Shown: one piece after another, positions 56,724 to 64,000 of the stretch
Layout of the letters: every line of letters begins with the position of its first letter
Position numbering within the stretch: position 1 is the first letter of the stretch
From: Metapseudomonas otitidis
GTDB lineage: Bacteria > Pseudomonadota > Gammaproteobacteria > Pseudomonadales > Pseudomonadaceae
DNA length: 64,000 bases
Direction of reading: 5' to 3'
NCBI RefSeq assembly: GCF_900111835.1
Contig: NZ_FOJP01000004.1
Coordinates: forward strand, 166,668-230,667
The notes under the pieces: model-generated
What the model was told of the DNA's origin: nothing
The model's input: the letters and a program-made list of their open reading frames with translations, nothing else
Database searches by the model: none
Made by a program: the position numbers and the translations under genes

Positions 56724-57719
56724 ATGACAGGTGAGCAGAACCCCGGCGCGGGCTTGGTCCATGCATTCGTGCTCGACGGGCAGGGTGGTGCACGCGCCAT
56801 CAGTCGCGCCGAGCTGGATGGGCTCCAGCTCGGCGCGCATGAAAGCCTCTGGCTGCACTGGGATCGGGGACATCCCCTGGCCCGCTTGTGGCTGCGCGAG
56901 CGCAGTGGGCTGGGGGAGTTCGCCTGTGACCTGTTGCTGGAAGAGAGCACCCGTCCGCGCCTGGTAACCCTGCCGGATGAGCAATTGCTGCTGTTCCTTC
57001 GCGGAGTCAACCTCAATCCTGGAGCCCAGCCGGAAGACATGGTGGCGGTGCGCATCTTTGCCGATGCGCGTCGCGTGATTTCCCTGCGCTTGCGTCCCCT
57101 CCACGCCACCGATGAGCTGATCCAGCAGTGGCGCGCCGGGACCGGGCCGCGCAGTGCATCCGAGGTGTTGCTCTACCTTGCCGAGCACCTGACCAGCAAG
57201 GTGGATGCGCTGATCGCCCACCTGGGGGATGCGGTCGATGAGCAGGAGGAGCAGCTCGACGCCAACGAGCGCTACAACCCCGATCATGACCTGATGCTGC
57301 AGATTCGCCGGCGGGCGGCGGCCTTGCGCCGCTTCCTCTCCCCGCAGCGGGACATCTATGGCCAGCTGGTGCGCAATCGCCTCGGCTGGTTCGCGTCCGA
57401 CGATGCGGACTACTGGAACGAGCTGAACAACCGCCTGACCCGCTACCTCGAAGAGCTGGAGATGATCCGCGAACGGGTCGCCCTGGTGCTGGAGTCCGAG
57501 AACCGCCGGATGAGCGAGCGGATGACGCGCACCATGTACCTGCTGGGCATCATCACCGGCTTCTTCCTTCCCATGAGCTTCATCACCGGGCTCCTGGGCA
57601 TCAACGTGGGTGGGCTGCCGGGCGCCGACGCGTCCTACGGCTTCCCCATCGTGTGCCTGCTCCTCCTCGGGGTGGCCGCCTTCCAGTGGTGGCTCTTCCG
57701 TCGGCTGCGCTGGCTTTGA
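56724..57719 (+). CDS. zntB: CorA-like zinc transporter ZntB
   Basis: 331-residue channel-type transporter. A large N-terminal cytoplasmic domain with a long helix (YLEELEMIRERVALVLESE) is followed by two C-terminal helices: MYLLGIITGFFLPMSFITGLLG and VCLLLLGVAAFQWWLF. The pore motif is GIN (in LLGINVGGLPG), as in ZntB, instead of the GMN of CorA. A homologue at this position in P. aeruginosa is called CmaX (from memory). 19 bp after rraA. Confidence 0.93.
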   Translation: MTGEQNPGAGLVHAFVLDGQGGARAISRAELDGLQLGAHESLWLHWDRGHPLARLWLRERSGLGEFACDLLLEESTRPRLVTLPDEQLLLFLRGVNLNPGAQPEDMVAVRIFADARRVISLRLRPLHATDELIQQWRAGTGPRSASEVLLYLAEHLTSKVDALIAHLGDAVDEQEEQLDANERYNPDHDLMLQIRRRAAALRRFLSPQRDIYGQLVRNRLGWFASDDADYWNELNNRLTRYLEELEMIRERVALVLESENRRMSERMTRTMYLLGIITGFFLPMSFITGLLGINVGGLPGADASYGFPIVCLLLLGVAAFQWWLFRRLRWL

Positions 57720-57774
57720 ATGTGACCCATCCCCAGCCTGCCGCGTCTAGCCGACATACCCACGAGAGGTGCGA

Positions 57775-58020
57775 ATGCACGATCCCTTCGAAGAATCCCT
57801 GCGGGACATGCTCCGCAACGCGCCGTCCGACCATGACGACAGCGCGGCGCTCGGTCGCGTCCTCAAGACCGCGAACCGGCAAGTTGGCGTGGGCGACCTC
57901 TTCTGCCTGCTCGGCCACTGGGCCGAAGCCCTGATGATCGCCCTGAACAACGGCTCGGCGCATGTGGCGCCCGTATCTCGCCGCCCCTCCTCGAAACGCT
58001 CTGCTGACAAGGCTGAATGA
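57775..58020 (+). CDS. crfX: Small protein CrfX
   Basis: 81-residue soluble protein named from its place between the CorA-like gene and cmpX. GAGAGG lies ahead of ATG 57775; the in-frame GTG 57769 is inside that site. Sequence: an acidic N-terminal part (HDPFEESLRDML), then GDLFCLLGHWAEALMIALNNG and a basic tail. It belongs to the sigX regulatory neighbourhood, where mutants are reported to change membrane-stress responses in P. fluorescens; the molecular role is unknown. It overlaps cmpX by 4 bp. Confidence 0.88.
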   Translation: MHDPFEESLRDMLRNAPSDHDDSAALGRVLKTANRQVGVGDLFCLLGHWAEALMIALNNGSAHVAPVSRRPSSKRSADKAE

Positions 58021-58847
58021 AGATGGAATTCGACCCCTGGACCCAAGGTATCGTTAACGCCATGACCACGGTGTGGACACCGGTCGCCGGCTTCATTCCG
58101 CGCTTCTTCGGCGCGCTGGTGGTGGTTCTGGTTGGCTTCGTCGTCGCCAAGCTGCTGGATACCCTGCTCTCCAAGCTGCTGGCCAAGCTGGGATTGGATC
58201 GCCTGATGGCCGGGACCGGCCTGACCAAGATGCTCGGCCGTGTCGGCATCCAGGTGCCGGTTTCGTCGCTGATCGGCAAGATCGTCTACTGGTTCGTCCT
58301 GCTCATCTTCCTGGTGTCCGCTGCCGAGTCCCTGGGCCTTGATCGCGTCTCGGCGACCCTGGACATGCTCGCGCTCTACCTGCCCAAAGTGCTGGGCGCT
58401 GCCCTGGTGCTGCTGGCCGGTGTGCTGCTGGCACAACTGCTCAGCGGGATCGTCCGTGGCGCGGCGGAAGGTGTGGGCCTGGACTACGCCCATGGCCTGG
58501 GGCGCATCGCCCAGGGCCTGGTCATCCTCATCAGCATCTCCGTGGCCATCGGCCAGTTGGAGGTCAAGACCGACCTGCTGAACAACGTCATCGCCATTGC
58601 GCTGATCTCCATCGGCCTGGCGGCCGCTCTGGCCCTGGGCCTCGGCAGCCGTGACATCGCCGCGCAGATCATCGCCGGGATCTATGTGCGCGAGCTTTAC
58701 CAGGTCGGCCAGGAGGTCAAGGTCGGGGACATCGAAGGGCAGATCGAGGAGATCGGCACCGTGAAGACCATCCTGCTCACCGATGAGGGGGATCTGGTAT
58801 CGGTGGCCAACCGGACGCTTCTCGACCAGCGGGTAACGAGCCGCTAA
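58017..58847 (+). CDS. cmpX: CmpX, small-conductance mechanosensitive channel-like protein
   Basis: 276-residue inner-membrane protein with about five helices (for example FFGALVVVLVGFVVAKLL, IVYWFVLLIFLVSAAESL, VLGAALVLLAGVLLAQLL) and a C-terminal MscS-like beta domain (QVGQEVKVGDIEGQIEEIG). ATG 58017 overlaps the crfX stop; ATG 58023 is an alternative. In P. aeruginosa and P. fluorescens CmpX affects SigX activity and membrane stress, in line with the position directly upstream of sigX. Confidence 0.93.
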   Translation: MKMEFDPWTQGIVNAMTTVWTPVAGFIPRFFGALVVVLVGFVVAKLLDTLLSKLLAKLGLDRLMAGTGLTKMLGRVGIQVPVSSLIGKIVYWFVLLIFLVSAAESLGLDRVSATLDMLALYLPKVLGAALVLLAGVLLAQLLSGIVRGAAEGVGLDYAHGLGRIAQGLVILISISVAIGQLEVKTDLLNNVIAIALISIGLAAALALGLGSRDIAAQIIAGIYVRELYQVGQEVKVGDIEGQIEEIGTVKTILLTDEGDLVSVANRTLLDQRVTSR

Positions 58848-58934
58848 CACGAAGCGCCATCCCTGCTAATATTGGCCGCCGGATCAGCGCCCACGCACTC
58901 CGGCGGCTCCCGATCATTGCCGGCCCGACCTGTT

Positions 58935-59525
58935 TTGAACAAACCCCAATCGCTGTCCCTGCGCTATGACCCTCACGAACTCTCCGACGAAGAGCTGGTG
59001 GAGCGTGCGCATGTCGAGCTGTTCCATGTCACTCGCGCCTACGAGGAGCTGATGCGCCGCTACCAGCGGACCCTCTTCAATGTGTGCGCAAGATATTTGG
59101 GGAACGAACGAGACGCTGACGATGTCTGTCAGGAGGTGATGCTCAAAGTGCTATATGGCCTCAAGAACTTCGAGGGTAAATCCAAGTTCAAGACCTGGCT
59201 CTACAGCATCACGTACAACGAATGCATTACCCAGTACCGCAAAGAGCGACGCAAGCGTCGCTTGCTCGATGCCCTGAGTCTCGATCCGCTCGAGGAGGCT
59301 TCCGATGAGAAGGCTCCGAAGATCGAGGAGCGTGGCGGGCTCGAGCGCTGGCTGGTGCATGTGAACCCGATCGATCGTGAAATCCTCGTATTGCGTTTTG
59401 TTGCGGAACTGGAGTTCCAGGAAATCGCCGACATCATGCATATGGGCCTGAGCGCGACCAAGATGAGGTACAAGCGCGCTCTGGATCGCTTGCGCGAAAA
59501 ATTTTCAGGATCGGCCGAAACTTAG
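58935..59525 (+). CDS. sigX: ECF sigma factor SigX
   Basis: 196-residue extracytoplasmic-function sigma factor. Region 2 is YEELMRRYQRTLFNVCARYLG with DADDVCQEVMLKVLYG, region 4 is LRFVAELEFQEIADIMHMG with ATKMRYKRALDRL. Homologue comparison puts the start at TTG 58935 (LNKPQSLSLR); no clear ribosome site is seen and an in-frame upstream start at 58872 cannot be ruled out. No anti-sigma gene follows, as in P. aeruginosa. It controls envelope and fatty-acid functions and part of oprF transcription. Confidence 0.96.
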   Translation: MNKPQSLSLRYDPHELSDEELVERAHVELFHVTRAYEELMRRYQRTLFNVCARYLGNERDADDVCQEVMLKVLYGLKNFEGKSKFKTWLYSITYNECITQYRKERRKRRLLDALSLDPLEEASDEKAPKIEERGGLERWLVHVNPIDREILVLRFVAELEFQEIADIMHMGLSATKMRYKRALDRLREKFSGSAET

Positions 59526-59562
59526 TTGGGCAAAATCAATCTCTAAGAGCAGCGAGTTCTGG

Positions 59563-59579
59563 TAAACTTGCGGACCAAG
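59563..59579. promoter_or_regulatory. Inverted repeat in the oprF promoter region
   Basis: AACTTG and CAAGTT are perfect arms around CGGAC, 54 bp upstream of the oprF ATG. It overlaps GTAAAC, which could be an ECF -35. The sigX-oprF gap is known to contain sigma-70 and SigX promoters in P. aeruginosa; I cannot place them exactly. Confidence 0.4.
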
Positions 59580-59633
59580 TTGTCCATTGAGATTGTTCGA
59601 CAACTTACTGACAACCAAGATGGGGATTTACGG

Positions 59634-60680
59634 ATGAAACTGAAAAACACCTTAGGCGTAGCCGTTGGCTCTCTCGTTGCCGCATTTTCTCTGAACGCGC
59701 TGGCGCAAGGCCAAGGCGCTGTCGAGGTGGAGGCTTTCGGCAAGCGCTACTTCACCGATAGCTCGCGTGATCTGTCCAACGGCAACCTGCTGGGCGGCTC
59801 GGTTGGTTACTACCTGACCGACGACGTCGAACTGGCTCTGTCCTACGGCGAGTTTCACGACATTCGTTCGGAAAACGACACTGGTAACAAGAACATCAAA
59901 GGCAACCAGGCTGGTCTGGATGCGATCTACCACTTCGGTACTCCCGGTGTAGGTCTGCGCCCGTACGTGTCCGCTGGTCTCGCCCACCAGAACATCAGCA
60001 ACGTTCCGGCTCGTACCGGTCGTGACCACAGCACCTTCGCCAACATCGGCACCGGCGTGAAGTACTACTTCACCGAGAACTTCTACGCCAAGGCTGGTCT
60101 GGACGGCATGTACAACATCGACGCCAACGAAGCCGAATGGGCTGCCGGCGTAGGTGTTGGCGTGAACTTCGGTGGTGGCTCCAAGCCTGCTGCACAGCCG
60201 GCTCCGGCTCCGGTTGCCGAAGTCTGCTCCGACAGCGACAACGATGGCGTCTGCGACAACGTCGACAAGTGCCCGAACACCCCGGCCAACGTCACCGTTG
60301 ACGCCGATGGCTGCCCGGCCGTTGCCGAAGTGGTCCGTGTTGAGCTGGACGTGAAGTTCGACTTCGACAAGTCCAAGGTCAAGGAAGAAAGCTACGGCGA
60401 CATCAAGAACCTGGCTGACTTCATGAAGCAGTACCCGGCCACCACCACCACCGTTGAAGGCCACACCGACTCCGTTGGTACCGACGCCTACAACCAGAAG
60501 CTGTCTGAGCGTCGTGCCAACGCCGTTCGTGAAGTGCTGGTCAACCAGTACGGTGTAGGTGCTGACCGCGTCAACGCCGTTGGTTACGGTGAGTCCCGCC
60601 CGGTTGCCGACAACGCCACCGAAGCTGGCCGCGCTGTTAACCGTCGCGTAGAAGCTGAAGTAGAAGCCCAAGCCAAGTAA
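59634..60680 (+). CDS. oprF: Major outer-membrane porin OprF
   Basis: 348-residue structural porin. Signal peptide 1-24 (cut near ALA-QGQ). Residues ~25-180 are an eight-stranded OmpA-like barrel, then a Pro/Ala linker (PAAQPAPAPVAE), a four-Cys acidic segment (CSDSDNDGVCDNVDKC and ADGCP) and a C-terminal OmpA peptidoglycan-binding domain with TVEGHTDSVGTDAYNQKLSE. It ends EAQAK. Codon use is that of a very highly expressed gene. The ATG at 59634 is preceded by GGGGATTTACGG. It follows sigX and has its own terminator. Confidence 0.98.
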   Translation: MKLKNTLGVAVGSLVAAFSLNALAQGQGAVEVEAFGKRYFTDSSRDLSNGNLLGGSVGYYLTDDVELALSYGEFHDIRSENDTGNKNIKGNQAGLDAIYHFGTPGVGLRPYVSAGLAHQNISNVPARTGRDHSTFANIGTGVKYYFTENFYAKAGLDGMYNIDANEAEWAAGVGVGVNFGGGSKPAAQPAPAPVAEVCSDSDNDGVCDNVDKCPNTPANVTVDADGCPAVAEVVRVELDVKFDFDKSKVKEESYGDIKNLADFMKQYPATTTTVEGHTDSVGTDAYNQKLSERRANAVREVLVNQYGVGADRVNAVGYGESRPVADNATEAGRAVNRRVEAEVEAQAK

Positions 60681-60697
60681 TTGGTCTGAGCTTCAGG

Positions 60698-60724
60698 AAA
60701 ACCCGGCCTAGGCCGGGTTTTTCT
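60698..60724 (+). terminator. Terminator after oprF
   Basis: AAAACCCGGCC and GGCCGGGTTTTT arms around TA, followed by CTTTG, 18 bp after the stop. Confidence 0.92.
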
Positions 60725-60744
60725 TTGTCTGGGGAAAACTGCGT

Positions 60745-60951
60745 CAAATAAAAAAGGCGTTCCGCCTGGGCGGAACGCCTTCACGCAAGCTGCCCCTCTT
60801 GAGGCAAGTGCCACCTCGGAGGATGGGCGCTTCTTGTAGATTGTATGGAGCTCTAGGCACGCTCCGTGCCAGTTCGCTTATCAGCACGCCCTGCAGGCCT
60901 TTGAGAGGCCAGTGCTTCCCAGGTGGGCATGTTGTTGCACTTGAAAGGTGC
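60745..60951 (-). ncRNA. Candidate structured small RNA with its own terminator
   Basis: Read on the minus strand, four stem-loops follow one another: GCACCT/AAGTGC (60951-60937), GGCCT/AGGCC (60910-60896), GGCACG/CGTGCC (60870-60856) and GAGG/CCTC (60817-60801). They end in an 11-bp perfect stem (60781-60754) followed by TTTTTTATTT. The stretch lies between the oprF terminator and the stop of the thioesterase gene. It holds only a 25-codon frame (60930-60853) without a ribosome site. The start is not defined; it may be a separate RNA or a processed 3' end of the thioesterase mRNA. Confidence 0.5.
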
Positions 60952-60975
60952 GCGGTGGTCCGAAAGGGTGCGTCG

Positions 60976-61419
60976 TCAGTCCAGCCAGTTGGCCTGCGGA
61001 AAGGTTGCGCGGAAGGACTCCGGCATTTCCACCACCCGTGAGTGCGCGTAGTCGAAGAAGACGAAGCCGGACTTGGCCATGGCCACCAGCTTTCCATCGG
61101 CGGGGCGGGTGATACGGAAGATGATGTCGCCGCCGTAGCGGTTGAAGTCCATCACCCCCACCTCGAAGCACAGCTGGTCCCGCGCGTGGGCTTCGGCTCG
61201 GTAGGTGGTGGCGAGGTCGGTGACGATGATGCCGACGCGGTCGGCGCCCGTCTCGGTGATCCCGTAGTCGTACAGGAAGCGGGCGCGGGCCTCGGAAATC
61301 ATCGAGATCATCGAGTCGTTGCCCAGGTGGTTCGCGCCGTTGATGTCGGTGACGCGTACGGTGAGGTGGGTGGAGTAGCAGAACTGGTCGTCTGGAAAGC
61401 TCAGCGTCAGGCGGGCCAT
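60976..61419 (-). CDS. Acyl-CoA thioesterase (4HBT hot-dog fold)
   Basis: 147-residue hot-dog-fold protein of the 4-hydroxybenzoyl-CoA thioesterase group. TDINGANHLGNDSMI matches the usual Y/T-D-x-x-G-H-x-x-N active-site block, here with Asn-His-Leu-Gly; a second block is RAEAHARDQLCFEV, with the C-terminal strand AMAKSGFVFFDY. It should hydrolyse acyl-CoA; chain preference is unknown. It reads toward the candidate RNA, 200 bp from the next terminator. Confidence 0.9.
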   Translation of the reverse strand: MARLTLSFPDDQFCYSTHLTVRVTDINGANHLGNDSMISMISEARARFLYDYGITETGADRVGIIVTDLATTYRAEAHARDQLCFEVGVMDFNRYGGDIIFRITRPADGKLVAMAKSGFVFFDYAHSRVVEMPESFRATFPQANWLD

Positions 61420-61502
61420 CGTTGAAATCTCAGGGATAGGGCAGGCGCGGATTCTACCTGCCCCTGGCTTGGGCCCGCCTGGTCATTCGCCAGGTGAATG
61501 AC

Positions 61503-62189
61503 TCAGCGATGCAGGCTGTTCAGCCAGTGGAACGTGACCCGGCCGCCTTCGTTGTTCGGGCCGTAGTTGTCCTGGATGTAGGCACCGGCCTTGAAGTACA
61601 GCTGTTGCTTGCTCCAGTAGCCGCTCAGTTGTCGGTACAGCCCGCCGTCATCGCCCTTGCTGCTGACCGTGATGCCCAGGCGGCCCGTCGGTGTCAGCCG
61701 CAGGTCGTAGCCGAAGCGCTCGCCCAGATCGACATGCTCGGCCAGGACGATGTTCTCCACCTCCGCATCACCGGGTCGCTTGCGCAGCAGGGCCTCGATA
61801 CGGCCATTCCCGTTCTTGAAGTGGTACTGCAGCTTCAGCAGCGGATCGTTCTCGCTGCCGGCTTCGTCCTTGCTGTGGATCTGCCCGATGATCACCTTGT
61901 TGCGGTTGGGGACCTGTTGCACGGTCAGGACGGCGCTGAGGTAGTTGTCCGCGCTTGCGTAATACCAGTAGCTCAGCGTGCCATCTGCCTGGGTTTCCCT
62001 CAGTTCGCTGCGCGGATACCGGGCGTCTTCGCTCCGGCTCCCGGTCACGGGCACCCAGAAGGTGACGCTGCCGTCCCTGTTGCGTCGGAAGTACTGGCTC
62101 TCATAGCCGTTGTTCAGGCGCTGGGTGCTGATTTCGGTGGCGGAGGTGTGGGTGGGAATGTCCAGTTGCCAGGTGCTGAGATCGATCAC
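61503..62189 (-). CDS. Polysaccharide lyase family 7 (alginate lyase)
   Basis: 228-residue PL7 enzyme. The three PL7 signatures are all present: RSELRE (in RYPRSELRETQ), QIHSKDE and YFKAGAYIQDN, carrying the catalytic Arg, Gln/His and Tyr residues. The start is GTG 62189 with AAGGA upstream; no signal peptide is seen, so the enzyme appears cytoplasmic or leaves by another route, like P. aeruginosa PA1167 (from memory). It is expected to cleave alginate by beta-elimination. Confidence 0.94.
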   Translation of the reverse strand: MIDLSTWQLDIPTHTSATEISTQRLNNGYESQYFRRNRDGSVTFWVPVTGSRSEDARYPRSELRETQADGTLSYWYYASADNYLSAVLTVQQVPNRNKVIIGQIHSKDEAGSENDPLLKLQYHFKNGNGRIEALLRKRPGDAEVENIVLAEHVDLGERFGYDLRLTPTGRLGITVSSKGDDGGLYRQLSGYWSKQQLYFKAGAYIQDNYGPNNEGGRVTFHWLNSLHR

Positions 62190-62283
62190 GCGCGGTCCTT
62201 AATGCGGGATGGGAACCCCAGATCGGACCGGCGTGACGCCTGAAGTTCAGCAAGGTTCAGGTTTTGCGACGAACTGCGGCTGC

Positions 62284-63171
62284 TCAGAGGCGCAGCACGC
62301 CCAGGCTGCGCAGGAAGCGCTCGACATCCCGGGTGTAGCCGTTGTCCTGGCCGAGCTCGTGGTTGATCTGCCGGTGCGACATGTCCACCCCCATCACCTC
62401 GACACGCTTGCCCAGGCTGCGGCCCTTGCTGGCGAAACCGCGTGCTTGCGGGCAGGCATCGTCGCGACGGGTGGAGCAGACCGCCAGCAGCGGCGTGCCA
62501 GGTTGCTCCAGTCGCAAGGTCGGGGAGGCCGCCTGCCAGGTGGCGGGATCGGTCCCGAACGCCTTGTCGTACAGCTTCATGTGGGGCGCCTGCATGATGC
62601 TTTCGACATCGAAGGCCGCGCTGTCCAGGGCAACGGTCCCGATCCAGGGACGCGCACCTTGCTGGGCGGCGATTTCCGGCGCGGCATCCAGCAGGGCGAC
62701 CAGATGCGCCCCTGCCGAATGCCCCATCAGGACGAAGCGCGCCGGGTTTGCCTGCCATCCGCTCGCCAGTTGCTGGGCATGCGCCAGGGCGCGAGCCACG
62801 TCGTCGGCCTGGGCCAGGGGCGGAGTGTCGGGCAGCATGCGGTAGTTGGCCGAGACCAGCACCACACCCTGGGGCACCCAGCGCAGTGCCTTGTTCAGGG
62901 CGACGCTGCCGTTGTCCTTGTCGCCGGTGACCCATGCACCGCCGTGGACCATGAAGATCACCGGCGCCGGCCCGCGTCCCGGATTGGCGGGCAGGTAGAC
63001 ATCGAGGCGCTGCCGCTCATCGTTGCCGTAGGCGATATCTCGCAGGACGCGGATTCCCGCCTGCTCCAGCTGGCGGGCTTCCCGGCGGTCCTGCAGCAGG
63101 CCGGCACAGGCGGGTTGCAGGGGGAGGGCGAGCAGCAGGGCAAGGCAGCAAAGCAAGCGAGTCATGGACAT
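62284..63171 (-). CDS. Secreted alpha/beta hydrolase (esterase, HSL-like)
   Basis: 295-residue esterase. A signal peptide is seen from ATG 63171 (LLCCLALLLALPLQPACA), possibly a lipoprotein with Cys in PACAGLL. The oxyanion motif is FMVHGGAWVTGD, the nucleophile Ser is in LMGHSAGAHLVAL, and the Asp/His pair is likely in VCSTRRDDACP and DMSHRQINHELG. It resembles bacterial hormone-sensitive-lipase-type carboxylesterases. The substrate is unknown. It lies 95 bp from the PL7 gene. Confidence 0.92.
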   Translation of the reverse strand: MSMTRLLCCLALLLALPLQPACAGLLQDRREARQLEQAGIRVLRDIAYGNDERQRLDVYLPANPGRGPAPVIFMVHGGAWVTGDKDNGSVALNKALRWVPQGVVLVSANYRMLPDTPPLAQADDVARALAHAQQLASGWQANPARFVLMGHSAGAHLVALLDAAPEIAAQQGARPWIGTVALDSAAFDVESIMQAPHMKLYDKAFGTDPATWQAASPTLRLEQPGTPLLAVCSTRRDDACPQARGFASKGRSLGKRVEVMGVDMSHRQINHELGQDNGYTRDVERFLRSLGVLRL

Positions 63172-63249
63172 GGTGGGCTTCCGAAGTGGAGTGTCGTGCA
63201 CCTGATACGCCGTTCGCCGAACATCCCTGCGTTTTTCCGCGCCCCAACG

Positions 63250-63275
63250 AAACAGCGCCCCGAAGGGGCGCTGTG
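63250..63275 (-). terminator. Hairpin after the aminotransferase gene
   Basis: ACAGCGCCCC and GGGGCGCTGT are perfect arms around GAA or TTC. On the minus strand TTTCGTT follows. It lies 8 bp from the aminotransferase stop. Confidence 0.75.
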
Positions 63276-63281
63276 TGGCGA

Positions 63282-64000
63282 TCAGGAGGAGGCTTTGCGA
63301 GGCTTCGCCTCGATCAACCCATCGGCCCTGAACATCGCCTTGATGCCACGGATGGCCTGGCGGATGCGGTCCTGGTTCTCGATCAGGGCGAAGCGTACGT
63401 GGTCGTCACCGTATTCGCCGAAGCCGATGCCGGGGGAGACGCACACCTTGGCCTCGGCCAGCAGCTTCTTGGCAAACTCCAGGGAACCGAGGTGGGCGTA
63501 GGGCTCGGGGATCTTCGCCCAGATGTACATCGAGGCCTTGGGGTTCTCGACCATCCAGCCGGCCTCGTGCAGGCCCTTGACCAGCATGTTGCGGCGCTGG
63601 CGGTACTGCTCGGCGATGTCGCGCACGCACTGCTGGTCGCCTTCCAGCGCGGCGATGGCGGCCACCTGCAGCGGGGTGAAGGTGCCGTAGTCGTGGTAGC
63701 TCTTGATCCGCGCCAGGGCGCTGACCAGCTCCGGGTTGCCGACCATGAAGCCGATGCGCCAGCCGGCCATGTTGTAGCTCTTGGACAAGGTGAAGAACTC
63801 CACCGCGATGTCCTTGGCGCCGGGCACCTGCATGATCGACGGGGCCTTCCAGCCGTCGTAGACGATGTCAGCGTAGGCCAGGTCGTGGATCACCAGCACG
63901 TCGTACTGCTTGGCCAGGGCCACCACGCGTTCGAAGAAGTCCAGTTCTACGCACTGCGCAGTGGGGTTGGAGGGGAAGCCGATGATCATCATCTTCGGCT
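63282..64000 (-). CDS. Class I PLP-dependent aminotransferase (AlaC-like), 5' end cut by window
   Basis: C-terminal 239 codons of an aminotransferase. Visible features: PSNPTAQ (the NPT block), [16 protein letters not shown] with the Asp/Tyr PLP contacts, and [20 protein letters not shown] with the Schiff-base Lys in SKSYNM. It ends AKPRKASS. The pattern resembles E. coli AlaC, which makes alanine from pyruvate and glutamate. The start lies beyond the window end. Confidence 0.93.
   Translation of the reverse strand, partial: PKMMIIGFPSNPTAQCVELDFFERVVALAKQYDVLVIHDLAYADIVYDGWKAPSIMQVPGAKDIAVEFFTLSKSYNMAGWRIGFMVGNPELVSALARIKSYHDYGTFTPLQVAAIAALEGDQQCVRDIAEQYRQRRNMLVKGLHEAGWMVENPKASMYIWAKIPEPYAHLGSLEFAKKLLAEAKVCVSPGIGFGEYGDDHVRFALIENQDRIRQAIRGIKAMFRADGLIEAKPRKASS

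Noticed and set aside
60853-60930. 25-codon open frame in the candidate RNA
   Set aside because: No ribosome-binding site; codons overlap the strong stems, so a structured RNA explains the region better.

Overview
The window is high-GC, gene-dense chromosomal DNA from a Pseudomonas, most like the P. aeruginosa lineage. OprI (18468-18719), OprF (59634-60680), CysB, ThrH and SigX can be recognised almost residue by residue. The gene orders oprI / L,D-transpeptidase / tesA / ABC pair / greB / thpR / lipase-foldase and cysB / cysH / thrH / pabB / two LuxR-type regulators / ppsR-ppsA / rraA / zntB / crfX-cmpX-sigX-oprF match blocks I remember from P. aeruginosa PAO1, where they lie far apart. I see no tRNA, rRNA, CRISPR array, insertion sequence or prophage. 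The two edge genes are cut by the window.

Layout. 1-6.9 kb: a membrane diguanylate cyclase with a secreted molybdopterin-fold partner, an Mpo1-like membrane protein, a chemoreceptor, TatD, a MltF-type transglycosylase and a DoxX protein. 6.97-11.3 kb: two tandem lipase-foldase operons; the upstream copy has a good sigma-54 promoter. 11.5-20.8 kb: thpR, a small conserved gene with a long leader, greB, an FtsX-type permease and its ATPase, tesA, an L,D-transpeptidase, oprI and two small-function genes. 20.8-29.6 kb: DAHP synthase, PilZ, thioredoxin-like, ketopantoate-reductase-like, 5'-nucleotidase and UspA genes, then cysB, cysH, thrH and pabB (sulfur and amino-acid metabolism).

29.8-40.7 kb is the least understood part. 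Two overlapping MalT-like LuxR regulators (924 and 899 aa) precede a strongly folded leader and a five-gene cell-envelope operon: a FilA-like secreted protein, a C39 peptidase, a beta-barrel, a FadL-family barrel and a protein with three WVD repeats plus a MalM-like end. A three-gene operon follows on the other strand (retropepsin-like protease, inactive transglutaminase with seven membrane helices, ATP-grasp ligase).

44.1-50.9 kb is a complete 2-methylcitrate (propionate) operon, GntR-prpB-prpC-acnD-prpF, with a sigma-70 promoter flanked by two palindromic operators. It sits between genes that I recall as neighbours in PAO1. 50.9-60.7 kb holds a LysE exporter, ppsR/ppsA, an alpha/beta hydrolase, rraA, zntB and crfX-cmpX-sigX-oprF. 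60.7-64 kb holds an unannotated hairpin-rich stretch with a strong minus-strand terminator (candidate small RNA), a thioesterase, an intracellular-type PL7 alginate lyase, a secreted esterase and a truncated aminotransferase.

The most interesting items are the fil-like operon with its two regulators and folded leader, the candidate RNA at 60745-60951, the tandem lipase duplication with its sigma-54 promoter, the protease-transglutaminase-ligase operon, and the long leader at 12124-12291.
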